The notes under the pieces: generated by a model
The model's database searches: none
The model's input: the letters and a program-made list of their open reading frames with translations, nothing else
What the model was told of the DNA's origin: nothing
Made by a program: the position numbers and the translations under genes
Assembly: GCA_021414025.1 (NCBI GenBank)
Contig: JAIOPG010000005.1
Coordinates: 271,143-335,142, forward strand
DNA: 64,000 bases
Direction of reading: 5' to 3'
Source of the DNA: Planctomycetota bacterium
GTDB taxonomy: Bacteria > Planctomycetota > Phycisphaerae > Phycisphaerales > SM1A02
Shown here: positions 9,592 through 18,426 of the stretch, one piece after another
How positions within the stretch are numbered: position 1 is the first letter of the stretch
Layout: each line of letters begins with the position of its first letter

Positions 9592-10632
9592 TTATTGGTT
9601 TGAAAGCGTGATGACCCGCTCCAGCAGCGAATTCACGCGGCCCGACTGGATCGCATCCGCCGCCAGGGCCCCCGCAGCCCGCGGATCGCCCGCCTTGTCG
9701 GCCACCATCAATCCCAGCGCCGCGTTGATCAGCACCAAATCCAGCGCCGGACCGCCGTCGATCCCCGAAGCCAGCCTGCGAAAGAGCGTTGTGGCGTCGT
9801 CGAGATTCTCCACGGCGCGCGGCTGGGTCTTGCTCCGCGAAATTCCGAACTGCTCCGGCTCGAAGACCACGTCGCCCAGGACGCGGCCCCGGACCACCTC
9901 GACCGCGCGGGTGTTGGCGCTCACGCTCACCTCGTCGAAGCCATCGTCGCTGTGGACCACAAAAGCCTTCACCGCGCCGCAGCGGGCCAATACTTCGGCT
10001 ACCGGCGCCAGAAGATCCCGCGACCAGACGCCGACCACCTGCCGCAAGGCGCCGGCCGGATTCACCAGCGGACCGATCGCGTTGAGAAGCGTCGGGGCTC
10101 CGATCGCCTTGCGGGCGTCGGCCACGAAGCGCGCGGCGGGATAATGCTTCGAAGCCAGGCAGAAGCAGAAACCGCACTCTTCCAGCATTTTTGCCTGGAC
10201 TTCCGGCGCCACGTCAATGTTGACCCCGAGCGCGGCGAGCGTCTCGGAGGAGCCGAAGCCGGTGCGCGATCGGTTGCCATGCTTGGCCACCACGCCTTTG
10301 CACGCGGCGATGATCAGGGCCGCGAGCGTGCTGACGTTGAGCACCTTGGGCGCCCCGCCGGTGCCCGCCGTGTCCACAATGCGCTCGCTTGAGATATTGG
10401 TGGGGACGGTCTTCCCGACTCGAATCAGCGCGGTGACGCCGCCCAGGATTTCCGCGGTGGTCGGCAGATGTCCCGAGAGCAGTCGCAGCCACTCCTCGAC
10501 CAGCGGCGGCGGAACTTCCCCGCCAAAGATCGCGCTCAGGGTCTCATCCACCCTCGCCGCGGAAAGGAGTTCGTTCTTTCGCGCGGCGGCGATGGAGGCG
10601 CGGACGACTTCAGTTGGTGCGGTCGGGGCCAT
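9592..10632 (-). CDS. trpD: Anthranilate phosphoribosyltransferase
   Basis: 346 residues. TrpD joins anthranilate and PRPP to make phosphoribosyl-anthranilate in tryptophan synthesis. The glycosyltransferase III signature is clear: DTAGTGG at 87-93 (PRPP-binding Gly loop), VLNVST, then KHGNR at 117-121. The GPLVNPA block and VHSDDGFDEVS follow as in the family. The usual SSxSGSAD stretch after KHGNR reads SRTGFGSSE, a mild divergence. The ATG at 10632 lies two bases after the stop of the endonuclease IV-TPR ORF, which shows it belongs to the same operon. The frame is open further upstream but only as a shadow of that gene. No other trp gene adjoins it. Confidence 0.92.
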   Translation of the reverse strand: MAPTAPTEVVRASIAAARKNELLSAARVDETLSAIFGGEVPPPLVEEWLRLLSGHLPTTAEILGGVTALIRVGKTVPTNISSERIVDTAGTGGAPKVLNVSTLAALIIAACKGVVAKHGNRSRTGFGSSETLAALGVNIDVAPEVQAKMLEECGFCFCLASKHYPAARFVADARKAIGAPTLLNAIGPLVNPAGALRQVVGVWSRDLLAPVAEVLARCGAVKAFVVHSDDGFDEVSVSANTRAVEVVRGRVLGDVVFEPEQFGISRSKTQPRAVENLDDATTLFRRLASGIDGGPALDLVLINAALGLMVADKAGDPRAAGALAADAIQSGRVNSLLERVITLSNQ

Positions 10633-10634
10633 GG

Positions 10635-11684
10635 CTAGAGACCATAGACCTTGATCAGTTTGAGCACCTTCGGTTGCTCGGGATTCTGCTGCAGCGAGCG
10701 CTCGAAGGCCGCCTTGGCGTCGCCCTGTGTTGCCGTGTTCTTCTTGCCGCCGACCACCCAGGCGTTGAGCAGATTGACCCCCACGCCGTTCCACGCCGGC
10801 CAGTGCTTGGGATCGATGCGCACCGCCTCGCGGTAGCTGCGCACGCTCTTCTCGTAGTCCCCCACACGGAAGTAGGCCCAACCCAGCCGCTCATAGCTGT
10901 TGGCCGTCGGCGCCAGCTTGACCAGCAGCAGCGCGGCGTTGACAGCCTCGCGGTAGCGCTTGCTCTTGGCATAGGCGTTGAGGAGATTGGTGAGCAGCTG
11001 CGGCGTCGGCTCCATCAGCTCCGCGGCCATCTCGTACTGCTGGATCGCCCACTCGTGCTTGCCGGATTGCTCATAGGCCACGCCAAGATTGATGCGGGCC
11101 ACACCGGAGTCCGGCTTCAGCTTCACCGCCTTCTCGGCGTAGACCACAGCGCTCTTGCTCTCGTCGAGCTGCAGGTAGGCGGTGGCCATGTTCAGGTTGG
11201 CGTCGAAGTCCTCGGGCCGGATGAGCAGCGCCCGGTGATAGGCGCGGATCGCGTCGACCAGCTTGTTGAGCACCTGCAGCGCCTTGCCGCGGCCGAACTG
11301 CGCGTCGAAGTTGCTCGAGTCGAAGTCCGCGGCGTTGGCGAAGGCGCTCTCCGACTGCGTCCAGTCCTGCTTGAGGGCCTGCACCTGGCCGACGCCGACC
11401 CAGGCGTCGGGAAGTTTGGGATTTTCCTGCAGAATTTCCTGGAAGGCGGCCAGGGCGTTGTCGTAGTCGCCCGATTGCATCAACTGGTTCGCCTGCGAAA
11501 GCTGGGCCGCCTCGCGGACATTGGGGGCGGCGGGTCCGCTCACCGCGGGAGCGCTCTCGATCGGAGTCTCGCCGCGGATCTGCTCGAGCGTCTTGGTCTT
11601 GCATCCCACATTGAGCATGAGCAGCGGCGCCAGCAGCAGAAGCGCGAGGATGGTCTTCGCTTTCGACTTCGCCAGTTTCTTCAC
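10635..11684 (-). other. Possible internally initiated TPR lipoprotein within the nfo frame
   Basis: An in-frame GTG at 11684-11682 (codon 315) would start a 349-residue protein with an ideal type II signal peptide: KKLAKSKAK as n-region, TILALLLLAPLLML as h-region and LNVGC as lipobox. AAAGG lies four bases before this GTG and could serve as a weak ribosome site. Another in-frame GTG is at 11711-11709. The rest is TPR repeats (motifs such as LGWAYFRVGDYEKSVRSYREA), which usually scaffold protein complexes at the membrane. This entry marks an alternative product of the same DNA, not an extra gene. Confidence 0.5.
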
Positions 11685-12626
11685 TGCGCCTTTGGCCGCC
11701 GCTGTCTTCACACCCCAGAGCCGGCGCAATCGATCCGCATTCTCGACATCCCAGTCGCGACCCTTGAAGGAACCCTCCTTGGGAGTCTCGAGAATCACGG
11801 GCACGTTGCGCCACGCCTTGACCGACGCCAGGCTCTTGAAGCAGGCTTCGCCGCACTCGCCTTCCAGGATGTGAGCGTGGCGATCCTTGCGGCTACCGCA
11901 GGGAAAGAGCGAGTCGTTGGCGTGGAAGGCCATGACCCGCTCCACCGTGAGGTGTTCGTCAATGCGCTTGAGGGTTTCCCCGGCGGCCCTGGCCGTGTCC
12001 ATGCAATAGCCCGCGGCGACGGCGTGGCAGGTGTCGATGCAGTAGGCGATCCGCTGATGCTCCTTGACCAAGCTGCGCGCCGCCGCCAGCTGGTTGAAGT
12101 TGTATCCCAGCGTCGTGCCCGCTCCCACCGTGTTCTCCAGGCATGTCACCACCTTGTAGCCGGGCAGTTCCTTGTGGATCTGGTCCAGGCTTGCGGAAAG
12201 GCGCTTCAGGCCCCCCATTTCCTCCCCGGTGGGTTCCTTGCTCAAGTCGTTCTTGTCCTTGGGCGAGCGCTTCTCGCCCAGATGCGCGCCGGGATGCATC
12301 ACGCAAAGGCGGATGCCCAGCATCTCGCAGCGCTCCAGCTCGCTGCGCTGCAGGGCGATTGACCGTTTACGAGCCTCCGCCGAGGGGCTGGCGAGATTCA
12401 CCAGGTAGCTGTTGTGGCTCACCACGCGATGATCCTCAGGATCGCTCCAGCCGGCGGCCTTCAGCGCCTCGAGCCACTCCGCGCATTCCTCCTTGGAAGG
12501 CTGGCGCGGCCGCCACTGACGCTGATTTGAGGTGAAGAGCTGCACGCAGTCAAGGCCGCGCTCCACAGCCTCGCGAACCGCGTTCGCAACTCCGCCAGCC
12601 GCGCTTCGGTGCGATCCGACTCTCAT
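10635..12626 (-). CDS. nfo: Endonuclease IV fused in frame to a TPR lipoprotein
   Basis: One uninterrupted 663-residue frame. Residues 1-305 are a complete endonuclease IV (AP endonuclease, TIM barrel, three Zn). Every expected ligand is present: H71, H111, E164, D198, H201, H235, D248, H250 and E280. The enzyme should end after RRLWG (residue 305), but the frame continues without a stop. It runs through a basic stretch (KTAAAKGAVKKLAKSKAK), a hydrophobic segment and a lipobox ending at C342, then about eight TPR repeats. Family knowledge puts Nfo in the cytoplasm and lipobox-TPR proteins in the envelope, so a single polypeptide is odd. Either a true fusion, internal initiation (see the separate entry) or a lost stop codon could explain it. 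It starts three bases after the Gfo/Idh stop and is two bases from trpD. Confidence 0.85.
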   Translation of the reverse strand: MRVGSHRSAAGGVANAVREAVERGLDCVQLFTSNQRQWRPRQPSKEECAEWLEALKAAGWSDPEDHRVVSHNSYLVNLASPSAEARKRSIALQRSELERCEMLGIRLCVMHPGAHLGEKRSPKDKNDLSKEPTGEEMGGLKRLSASLDQIHKELPGYKVVTCLENTVGAGTTLGYNFNQLAAARSLVKEHQRIAYCIDTCHAVAAGYCMDTARAAGETLKRIDEHLTVERVMAFHANDSLFPCGSRKDRHAHILEGECGEACFKSLASVKAWRNVPVILETPKEGSFKGRDWDVENADRLRRLWGVKTAAAKGAVKKLAKSKAKTILALLLLAPLLMLNVGCKTKTLEQIRGETPIESAPAVSGPAAPNVREAAQLSQANQLMQSGDYDNALAAFQEILQENPKLPDAWVGVGQVQALKQDWTQSESAFANAADFDSSNFDAQFGRGKALQVLNKLVDAIRAYHRALLIRPEDFDANLNMATAYLQLDESKSAVVYAEKAVKLKPDSGVARINLGVAYEQSGKHEWAIQQYEMAAELMEPTPQLLTNLLNAYAKSKRYREAVNAALLLVKLAPTANSYERLGWAYFRVGDYEKSVRSYREAVRIDPKHWPAWNGVGVNLLNAWVVGGKKNTATQGDAKAAFERSLQQNPEQPKVLKLIKVYGL

Positions 12627-12629
12627 GGT

Positions 12630-13664
12630 CTACACAACGCTCGCGGCATCAAGGGACTTCGCCGCCGCCACGATGCGCTCGGCGGTGCGGACCGCGGCGA
12701 ATCCGGCTTCAGCGTCCACGAAGGGTTTGCGCCCGGTGCGGATGGCGTCGATGAAATCCAGCAGCTGCAGTTTCAGCGGCTCCCCCGCCTTCACGTCCAG
12801 CGGCTCGACCGAGACCAGGTCCAGCCAGTTCACGCTGCTCAGATCCTCGCCCTCCTTCAGGCTCTTCTTGACTGAGGCGAGCTTCTCCTGGTTGGCGGTC
12901 TTGCGGACCACGGTTCCCTTGCGCTCGACGAAGTCGGCGCTCATGTAGGCGTCAGCGCCGATCAGGCGAATCTTTCGCTCGGTCTTGAGCGCCAGGCGGC
13001 TCGCCGTGACGTTGGCCACGCAGCGGTGGCCGTCAGGTCCGGGCGGGAAGGTCAGTCGCGCATTGCAGACATCCTCGCTGTCGCCCAGCACGCTCACGGC
13101 GCTGGCGTGAACCTCGGAGGGCTCGCGCTCCAGCAGCATCAGCAGCAGGTCCAGGTCGTGGATCATCATGTCCAGCACCACGCCCACATCGACGCTGCGG
13201 AAGGTCATGGGACTGATCCGGTCGATCTCGATGAAGCGCGGCATGCCCAGCGCAAGCTGCCGGATGGCGACCATGACGGGGTCGTAGCGGACGACATGGC
13301 CCACCTGGAGCACGGCCCCGCTCTTGGCGGCGGCGTCGGCGATCACTCGCGCCTCGCTCACGCTGGGGGCCAGCGGCTTCTCAATCAAACAGTGCACACC
13401 CGCGGCCAGCAGCGCCTCGGCGGCGGCGCGGTGGTGGATGGTGGGCGTGGCAATGACCACGCAATCCACGCCATGCTTGACCAGTTCCTCGACCGTCGCG
13501 AAGCCCTTGCCGCCGTAGGTCTCGGTCATTTCGCCGCGCCGCGAGACCTCGCGGTCGACGATTCCGACCAGCTCGATCCCCTCGACCTGGGTGCCCAGGC
13601 GGATGTGGTGCCGACCCATCCGGCCCGCGCCAACAACACCGTAACGAAGCGTTTTCGTGCTCAT
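12630..13664 (-). CDS. Gfo/Idh/MocA-family oxidoreductase
   Basis: 344 residues. The N-terminal Rossmann domain begins RYGVVGAGRMGRHH with the GxGxxG dinucleotide site. The family hallmark EKP (CLIEKPLAPS) is at about residue 95, and the C-terminal alpha/beta domain has the MIHDLDLLLML segment with the usual histidine-aspartate region. The enzyme should be an NAD(P)-dependent sugar or inositol-type dehydrogenase/reductase; the substrate cannot be read from sequence. It is the fourth gene of the tight minus-strand cluster that starts with purL, 18 bases after the zinc-ribbon protein and 3 bases before nfo. The linkage looks like compact gene packing rather than a shared pathway. Confidence 0.88.
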   Translation of the reverse strand: MSTKTLRYGVVGAGRMGRHHIRLGTQVEGIELVGIVDREVSRRGEMTETYGGKGFATVEELVKHGVDCVVIATPTIHHRAAAEALLAAGVHCLIEKPLAPSVSEARVIADAAAKSGAVLQVGHVVRYDPVMVAIRQLALGMPRFIEIDRISPMTFRSVDVGVVLDMMIHDLDLLLMLLEREPSEVHASAVSVLGDSEDVCNARLTFPPGPDGHRCVANVTASRLALKTERKIRLIGADAYMSADFVERKGTVVRKTANQEKLASVKKSLKEGEDLSSVNWLDLVSVEPLDVKAGEPLKLQLLDFIDAIRTGRKPFVDAEAGFAAVRTAERIVAAAKSLDAASVV

Positions 13665-13682
13665 GGCTGCCGCCGAGGATAG

Positions 13683-14549
13683 TCATTTCGGCGTCGTATA
13701 TCGCTCGGCATTCTGTTTCGCCAGGCGCTCTTCGCGCGCCACCGTGTCGTAGCAGTGCGTCAGGCAGTGGGCCAGATCCCACGCTGTGAGCGCCCCAAGC
13801 AGCAGGCTCAGCACCATGGCGACCCAGGTGAAGAGCCAGAGGAAATCCGCGACGATCTGAAAATCACCCTTGCCCCAGCCCACGCACAGCGCCACGATCA
13901 TCGCGATCGGCGCCGTCCACGCCCAGCCCATCCAGAGGCGGTGCAGCAGCTCGTTGCGCAGGTAGAGCGAGACCCGCGCGACTTGAAAAAGGACCAGCGT
14001 CCATCCGGCGAGCGCGGGCACGAGCAGCCAGGTTGCGGCCTGGAACCAGAGGGAGGGAGTTGGATTGTTGGTTTGAGTGCTTTGAATGCGCAGATCCTCG
14101 ATGACGCAGAGCGCGACGGGCCAGAACCAGAATCCGAAGAAGGGCCACCAACTGCGCAGCGCCGCCTGCCGGTGCAGGCCCCAGGTGTCGGAGCCCGGTC
14201 CGTTGATCGGTTTGAGCCAGAGCATCGAGGCAATCGGCGCCAGGATCAGGAAGGGAAGGAAGAGCCAGCGCGCCGTCGAGAAGGAAACCAGCTTGATCTG
14301 GCGCAGCGCATCCCAGTAGAAAACAAATGCGAGCGCGATCGACGCCCCCAGCATCACCGCCACGAAGGCGAAGCGCCGCGCGATCGGCCAGACGATGGTC
14401 GGTCCGGACCGGTGCAGCTCCCCTTCGCGCCACCGGCTTTGATAGACCACCGGATAGCCGCACTCCGGGCAGCGCGTCGGCATGGGCGGCCCGACCAGCT
14501 GATATCCGCAACGCATGCAGAGCTGCGAGATTTGCTTCGGCGAGCTCAT
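13683..14549 (-). CDS. Zinc-ribbon multi-pass membrane protein, function unknown
   Basis: 288 residues. The ATG at 14549 overlaps the purQ stop (ATGA), which fixes the start; the longer frame upstream is a purQ shadow. The N-terminus has a zinc ribbon, CMRCGYQ then CPECGYP, of the type common in planctomycetal small membrane proteins. About six hydrophobic segments follow, with Trp-rich loops. No enzymatic motif is visible and I do not recognise a named family. It is probably a cytoplasmic-membrane protein with a cytoplasmic Zn-binding head. Co-transcription with purL-purQ is likely from the overlap. Confidence 0.8.
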   Translation of the reverse strand: MSSPKQISQLCMRCGYQLVGPPMPTRCPECGYPVVYQSRWREGELHRSGPTIVWPIARRFAFVAVMLGASIALAFVFYWDALRQIKLVSFSTARWLFLPFLILAPIASMLWLKPINGPGSDTWGLHRQAALRSWWPFFGFWFWPVALCVIEDLRIQSTQTNNPTPSLWFQAATWLLVPALAGWTLVLFQVARVSLYLRNELLHRLWMGWAWTAPIAMIVALCVGWGKGDFQIVADFLWLFTWVAMVLSLLLGALTAWDLAHCLTHCYDTVAREERLAKQNAERYTTPK

Positions 14550-15394
14550 CGACTGTTGTGATGGAGCGGCGGATGATGGCCTACCGCCGCGACGTGGGGC
14601 TCGTTTCGATCGACGTGGGCGACGGCGTTCTTGAAAATGGAGAGCCCCAGCGTGTCCCCGCTTCGGACCTCGGCCGACAGCCGGGTCCACCAGGGGTGCT
14701 GCGTCCAGCGGGTGAAGCGCTCGGGGTGCGGCATCAGACCCAGCACCAGGCCGCTGGGATCGCAGATGCCGGCGATGGCGTTGAGGCTTCCATTGAAATT
14801 CTCGCTTGCCGCGTAGCGCAGCGCGACTTGTCCGTTCTTCTCCAGCGATTCGAGCGTCGCGGGGTCCGTCATGAAGCGCCCCTCGCCATGGGCGCTGGGC
14901 AGCAGATCGCAATCGGCGCGAGGGGCGAGCCCCCTCGTCCAGACGCACCGGGTGTTGGCGGGAATCTCCACGTGGGTCCACGCGTCGTTGAAGCGCTCGC
15001 CGATATTGGTCGCCAGCGCGACGGTGGGGACCGCCGACCGGGTCGGCCATCGGTTGCCCTGCGGGCCCGGCAGCAACCCCGCCTGCACGGCGATCTGAAA
15101 ACCATTGCAGGGGCAGATCATGGGAACGCCCCGGGCGACTGCGGCGGAGAGCGCTGGATACATCTCTCTGCGCATCAGCACGGCCATGATCCGTCCCGCG
15201 GCGACATCGTCGCCATAGCTGAAACCACCCGGCAATCCGATCAGCGCATAGTCGTCGACCAGGCTTGGCTGGCGCATCAGGCGCGAGAGCAGGACGCTTT
15301 CGGGTTGCGCTCCGGCCGCGGCGAAGGCCTGCGACAACTCGAGGTCGCAGTTGATGCCCGGCGCGGTGATCACCAGTGCCTTGCAGGGCCTCAT
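14546..15394 (-). CDS. purQ: Phosphoribosylformylglycinamidine synthase, glutaminase subunit
   Basis: 282 residues. PurQ supplies ammonia from glutamine to PurL for FGAM formation in purine synthesis. The class I amidotransferase features are complete: GGFSYGDD near 56-63, nucleophile C96 in CPCNGFQ, and the MPHPERF His-Glu pair near 235. I chose the ATG at 15394 (MRPCKALVITAPGINCD) because it overlaps the purL TGA (ATGA) and matches the family N-terminus; an upstream ATG at 15424 would add ten atypical residues. The C-terminus has a short extra tail rich in His. The subunit size is larger than the 225-230 residue Bacillus type and fits the 260-290 residue type. Confidence 0.93.
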   Translation of the reverse strand: MRPCKALVITAPGINCDLELSQAFAAAGAQPESVLLSRLMRQPSLVDDYALIGLPGGFSYGDDVAAGRIMAVLMRREMYPALSAAVARGVPMICPCNGFQIAVQAGLLPGPQGNRWPTRSAVPTVALATNIGERFNDAWTHVEIPANTRCVWTRGLAPRADCDLLPSAHGEGRFMTDPATLESLEKNGQVALRYAASENFNGSLNAIAGICDPSGLVLGLMPHPERFTRWTQHPWWTRLSAEVRSGDTLGLSIFKNAVAHVDRNEPHVAAVGHHPPLHHNSR

Positions 15395-18363
15395 GTCGAC
15401 CAGCTCTTTCCGGCGCTCTCCCACGAATCCCGCAGCGACTTCACGGAGATACTTTCGCCGCCCGCCCTGAGCCCGCCGCTCGAATCAAACTCGCCCACGA
15501 CGGCGTGCACAAGTGTGCCCAGCAGCTTGGAAATTGCGGCAACATCTTCCGGCGCCACTTCGAGCAGGTAGCGGCTTGGCGTCTCGGCGAAGGCGCGGGC
15601 CTCGAGCGGAACCGTGGTTGCGCAGGGAACGGCGTCGAGATCCAGCGTCAATCCGAGATCGCCTCCGAAGGCCATCTCGGCCGAGGCCACCAGCAGGCCG
15701 CCTTCGCTGGCGTCGTGCGCCGAAGCCACACGTCCGGAGGCGATGCACGCGGCGACGGCGCGGGCGATCCGCGGTCCCTTCTCCAGATCGACCACCGGCA
15801 ATTCCAGGTTCGCGCCGGCGACATCACCCAGCATGCACCGGTGCGATCCGCCCATTCGGGCATCGGTCACGCCCACAAGAATCAGCTTGTTTCCGGCCTT
15901 TTTTGCGTCCATCGTGACAGCCCGGTCCACTCGCTGAACAATCCCCAGCCCCGAGACCAGCATGGTGGGCGGAATGTGGATCGTCTCGCCCTCCTCGGTC
16001 TGGAATTGATTGTTGAGGGAATCCTTGCCGCTGATGAATGGCGTGCGATAGGCCAGCGCCCCGTCCAGGCACGCCTCCGACGCGCGCACCAGGCTTCCCA
16101 TGTGGCGCGGGTCCTTGCAGGATGGCCAGCAGAAGTTGTCCAGGATGGCGATCTTCTCCGGATCGGTGCCGACGCAGACCAGGTTGCGCACGCACTCATC
16201 GATGGCCGCGAGCGTCATGAGGTAGGGATCCGCCGCCAATCCCGTGGCGAGGCCGTTGGCGATCGCCACTCCGCGCGGCGAATCGGGAAGCGGCTGCAGC
16301 ACCGCCGCATCGCCAGGTGCGCCGCGTTTGCCAACCAGCGGTTTGATGACACTGGTCCCCTGCACCTCATGGTCGTACTGACGGATGATCCACGCCTTGC
16401 TTGCAATGTTGCCATGCGCCAGCAGTGCGCCGAGCGATTCGGCCAGGCCGGCACCGTGCTTGAGCGCATGCGCCGCCGCCGGCTCGTAGCGCTGATGCCA
16501 CGCTCCATCCCAGACCGCCTCGCGCACCGGTTTGGGAAGCCCCTCCTCAAGGAACTCCATCGAGAGGCGACCCATCTCCTCGCCCTTCCACATCAGGATC
16601 AGCTCGCCATCGGGCGTTCCAAACGAGCCCAGGTCGCACAGGAGCACGCCATGGTCGTCGCAGAGCCGCTGCAGCGAGGCAAGATTGGCTGCAGGAACCG
16701 CCAGCACCATGCGCTCCTGCGCCTCGCTGATCCACACCTCGGTCGGCGTCAATCCGTCGTATTTCAGCGGCGCATGGTCCAGATGCACTTCGGCACCGAT
16801 GGACTTGCCCATTTCGCCCACGGCGCTGGAGAAGCCGCCGGCGCCGCAATCGGTGATCGCATGGAAGAGCGGCCTTTTCGCCGCGTCCCGCGCCGCCAGG
16901 ATCGCATCAAGGGTCTTCTTCTGCGTGATCGCGTTGCCGATCTGGACCGCGTGGCCGAACTCGTCGGCGTGGGAATCGGTGAGCTCGGCGCTGGAGAAGG
17001 TCGCCCCGTGAATTCCGTCGCGTCCCGTCCTACCGCCCAGCGCGATGATTCGGTCACCCGCCTCCACCTGGCCGCGCACCAGGTCGCGCGGCAGCAGGCC
17101 CACGACCCCGCAGTACACCAGCGGATTGCCCACGTAGCGCGGATCGAACCACACGCCGCCGTTGACCGTGGGAATGCCCATGCGATTGCCATAGTCGCGC
17201 ACCCCCGCCACCACCTGGCGCAGCACCCGGTCGGGCGGCAGGCAGCCCCGCGGCACCTTCGCTTCCGGAGGCGCCACACAGAACACATCCGTGCAAGCGA
17301 TCGGTTTGGCCGCGAGCCCCGTGCCCATGACGTCGCGGATGCAGCCGCCGATGCCCGTCGCCGCGCCGCCGTAAGGCTCGATGGCGCTGGGATGGTTGTG
17401 GGTCTCCACTTTCATGCAGAGCGCGTGCTTCTCGTCGAAGGCGATCACGCCGGCGTTGTCGACGAAGACGCTCAGACACCAGTCGATGGCGCCGGGTTTC
17501 GAGGCGTCCATCATCGCGTGGGTGGCCGCCGCAACGGTGTGTTTGAGCAGGTTGTCGACGACCATCGAATCCGCCCCGTCGGCGGTGTGGCCAGCCATTC
17601 GCGCCGCCCGCGGCAGCAGGCTGGGCGTTCCCGCAATCAGTGAACTCTCCCGGTAGCGCACGCGGCTCTTGAGCGTTTTGTGCACGCAATGCTCGCTCCA
17701 GGTCTGGGCCAGCGTCTCAAGCTCGATCTCCCGCGGTTCGCGGCCAAGCGTGCGGTAGTGCGCCTGGATGGCCTTCATCTCCTCGAGGTCCAGGAAGAGA
17801 TGTCCGCTGCGGCTCAGCCGGTCAAGGTCACCGTCGGAGAGATCGCGCAAGGGAATGTCCTGCGCCACGACCGGCCGCGAACTCCCTGCGGGAAAATGAT
17901 CCGGCCGGTAGGGCTTGGCGTGCACGGCCTGCACCACGCTGTTGGCCAGGAATTTCTCGGCCACCTGACGGCCGCGGGCCTCGTCCACCCCGTCGAAATC
18001 CCACCGGTCGCCGGTCCGGACCCGCACGGCCTTTCCAATCAGGCGCTCCACCGCGATCTCCACGCTCTCCGCCGCAGGATCAGTCACGCCCGGCAGCGGA
18101 TGCACCTCGATGGTGCAGCCCGCTTTGGGAATGGCGGATGAGCCCGCGAACGAGCATTGCGTCACCGGGTCCGCGAGCAGCTGCCCGCCGATCACTTCCA
18201 CCTCGCTTGGATTCAGGTCGCCCTCGACCAGGTAGATCTGGGCCGAACGCACCGCGGTGGGCGCCGCACCGGCCTCGGCCGCGACGCGCCTCAGCAGCGA
18301 CGAGCCGCGCACATCAACCATTTCGGGTTTGGGGCGCACCTCGATGCGATGGATCGCCGGCAT
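15391..18363 (-). CDS. purL: Phosphoribosylformylglycinamidine synthase, synthetase subunit with N-terminal PurS-like extension
   Basis: 990 residues, against about 740 for Bacillus PurL. The C-terminal 740 residues carry the synthetase core: ETHNHPSAIEPYGGAATG, the GGRTGRDGIHGATFSS block and a second half with SGKDSLNNQ. The first 230 residues contain a stretch with PurS-like character (SAQIYLVEGDLNPSEVEVI). No separate purS gene is next to purQ-purL, so the extension probably replaces PurS (inference). The ATG at 18363 starts the purL-purQ-... cluster 63 bases downstream of the porin gene region boundary. It catalyses ATP-dependent FGAR to FGAM conversion in the cytoplasm. Confidence 0.93.
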   Translation of the reverse strand: MPAIHRIEVRPKPEMVDVRGSSLLRRVAAEAGAAPTAVRSAQIYLVEGDLNPSEVEVIGGQLLADPVTQCSFAGSSAIPKAGCTIEVHPLPGVTDPAAESVEIAVERLIGKAVRVRTGDRWDFDGVDEARGRQVAEKFLANSVVQAVHAKPYRPDHFPAGSSRPVVAQDIPLRDLSDGDLDRLSRSGHLFLDLEEMKAIQAHYRTLGREPREIELETLAQTWSEHCVHKTLKSRVRYRESSLIAGTPSLLPRAARMAGHTADGADSMVVDNLLKHTVAAATHAMMDASKPGAIDWCLSVFVDNAGVIAFDEKHALCMKVETHNHPSAIEPYGGAATGIGGCIRDVMGTGLAAKPIACTDVFCVAPPEAKVPRGCLPPDRVLRQVVAGVRDYGNRMGIPTVNGGVWFDPRYVGNPLVYCGVVGLLPRDLVRGQVEAGDRIIALGGRTGRDGIHGATFSSAELTDSHADEFGHAVQIGNAITQKKTLDAILAARDAAKRPLFHAITDCGAGGFSSAVGEMGKSIGAEVHLDHAPLKYDGLTPTEVWISEAQERMVLAVPAANLASLQRLCDDHGVLLCDLGSFGTPDGELILMWKGEEMGRLSMEFLEEGLPKPVREAVWDGAWHQRYEPAAAHALKHGAGLAESLGALLAHGNIASKAWIIRQYDHEVQGTSVIKPLVGKRGAPGDAAVLQPLPDSPRGVAIANGLATGLAADPYLMTLAAIDECVRNLVCVGTDPEKIAILDNFCWPSCKDPRHMGSLVRASEACLDGALAYRTPFISGKDSLNNQFQTEEGETIHIPPTMLVSGLGIVQRVDRAVTMDAKKAGNKLILVGVTDARMGGSHRCMLGDVAGANLELPVVDLEKGPRIARAVAACIASGRVASAHDASEGGLLVASAEMAFGGDLGLTLDLDAVPCATTVPLEARAFAETPSRYLLEVAPEDVAAISKLLGTLVHAVVGEFDSSGGLRAGGESISVKSLRDSWESAGKSWST

Positions 18364-18426
18364 GGAGCGAGTGTAACGCTGCCGCGCATCCGCTCCGAAA
18401 GACTGAATGGCGGTCGGATTCGCGGC

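Noticed and set aside
14549..15050. N-terminal 167-codon extension of the zinc-ribbon membrane protein
   Set aside because: It is a shadow of purQ; the ATGA overlap at 14546-14549 gives a clear start.
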